Source of the DNA: a virus
DNA length: 32,365 nt
IMG/VR virus record: IMGVR_UViG_3300027741_000172
Coordinates: 1 to 32,365 of that record
Direction: 5' to 3' (one strand)
Shown here: piece after piece, positions 31,736 to 32,365 of the stretch
Layout of the letters: each line of letters begins with the position of its first letter
How positions within the stretch are numbered: position 1 is the first letter of the stretch
The notes under the pieces: generated by a model
What the model saw: the letters and a program-made list of their open reading frames with translations, nothing else
Told to the model about the DNA's origin: nothing
Databases searched by the model: none
Made by a program: the position numbers and the translations under genes

Positions 31736-32365
31736 CCAAAAAACAAAGATATAAACACAACTGCGACTCCACTACTTACCAACCCAATAAATTCAATCTC
31801 GTCCTGCTCTTGCTTCCACCTTGCCATCCTAGCCCTGCGAATCATTTCTGCCCTAGCCCACTCCTGCTCACGTTCAATCTTGCCGTGCATCACCAGAAAT
31901 CTGCTGTACAAATCTTTTAGTTCTGGCGGGGCGTAGACCATTGCCTCTCTGGTCTGCTCCATCAACTTCTCCATCTGCAACTCAATCAAAGCACGCTCAA
32001 TAGCCTTTTTGCTGGTGTTCTGCGCTGGGTCGTAGTTGGTTTTGCTTGTCTCTTCAAGTTCTGCGTAGTAGTTGCTTATCTCTTGTTGTGTGTCAAAAAG
32101 GACGCCGAGGTTTGCCCCAATCTCGCTGATAAGTTTGAGTTCAAGTTCCTCGTAGGACTGTTGCTGTTTGGTTGCTGGCTTGGCTTTCTTTTGCGCCACA
32201 GGCTTGGGCGTCTCGGCGGCTGGTTTACTAACAAATAGACCAATGAACCAATCAAAAATTCCTTTGATTGCCTTGACATCTCCGATGACCTGCTCTGCCG
32301 TCTTCTTTGCGCCCTCAAGTTCCATGCGGCCTTCATGCAGGAAAGCGCACCCCTGCTTGATGAAA
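31693..32365 (-). CDS. Membrane-anchored helical protein of the lysis region, 5' end outside the window
   Basis: The frame is open to the window edge. Upstream of ATG 32325 it reads KQGCAFLHEGR, which continues the same helical style, so the real start probably lies beyond 32365; a 210-residue product from ATG 32325 is the alternative. The visible part has WFIGLF (about 27-32 of that product), a Lys/Ala/Pro linker, long charged helices (AIERALIELQMEKLMEQ, REAMVYAPPELKDLYSRF, REQEWARAEMIRRARMARW) and one C-terminal membrane span (GLVSSGVAVVFISLFFGWMM). The REAMVY..PE..DLY.RF and E.ARAEMIRRAR stretches are recurrent in phage genes near lysis genes. The function is unknown. Confidence 0.65.
   Translation of the reverse strand, partial: FIKQGCAFLHEGRMELEGAKKTAEQVIGDVKAIKGIFDWFIGLFVSKPAAETPKPVAQKKAKPATKQQQSYEELELKLISEIGANLGVLFDTQQEISNYYAELEETSKTNYDPAQNTSKKAIERALIELQMEKLMEQTREAMVYAPPELKDLYSRFLVMHGKIEREQEWARAEMIRRARMARWKQEQDEIEFIGLVSSGVAVVFISLFFGWMMWQLRSWSTGF

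Overview
The window is a piece of a tailed double-stranded DNA bacteriophage (Caudoviricetes). It has tightly packed genes, many start/stop overlaps of the ATGA type, a DNA replication module on the + strand and a lysis plus virion-protein module on the - strand. I see no integrase, no phage RNA polymerase, no tRNA gene and no CRISPR array. Terminase, portal and major capsid genes are absent and presumably lie beyond the right edge. The lysis genes (holin-like protein, T4-type lysozyme, small membrane proteins) suggest a Gram-negative host. The gene set looks like uncultured aquatic phages, but that is an inference; the host cannot be named from the sequence.

Left part (1-2770, + strand): a run of small early-type genes. 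It holds several unknown proteins, two tiny single-span membrane proteins, a zinc-ribbon protein with a likely overlapping out-of-frame gene, a ribbon-helix-helix-like protein and a winged-helix/DUF3310 protein. It ends in a 259-base gap (2770-3028) with several inverted repeats, a rho-independent terminator and a sigma70-like promoter. No gene-free stretch in the window exceeds 300 bases.

Replication module (3029-14145, + strand): VRR-NUC nuclease, family A DNA polymerase with proofreading domain, Cas4/AddB-like PD-(D/E)XK nuclease with a probable Fe-S cluster, SNF2-type helicase, a probable single-stranded DNA-binding protein, a Cro/CI-like helix-turn-helix protein and a 948-residue AEP primase-helicase, with small unknowns between. 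Two nearly identical promoters (2971 and 9493) carry a TTGAC-N3-GTCAA palindrome over the -35 box, so the two halves of the module are probably controlled together. The operon ends at a terminator at 14198-14221.

Right part (32365 down to 14220, - strand): a lysis cassette is followed by a tail-hub-like protein, several small or low-complexity virion proteins, and a 2966-residue polyvalent protein. That giant carries a candidate ADP-ribosyltransferase domain, two HExxH metallopeptidase domains, a GHKL (Hsp90/histidine-kinase-like) ATPase domain and PLxRFG/LPD38-like C-terminal regions. It is the most striking item here. It is probably packaged in the virion and delivered into the cell with the DNA, where its enzymatic domains could act on host targets. 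The two modules converge at 14.2 kb.
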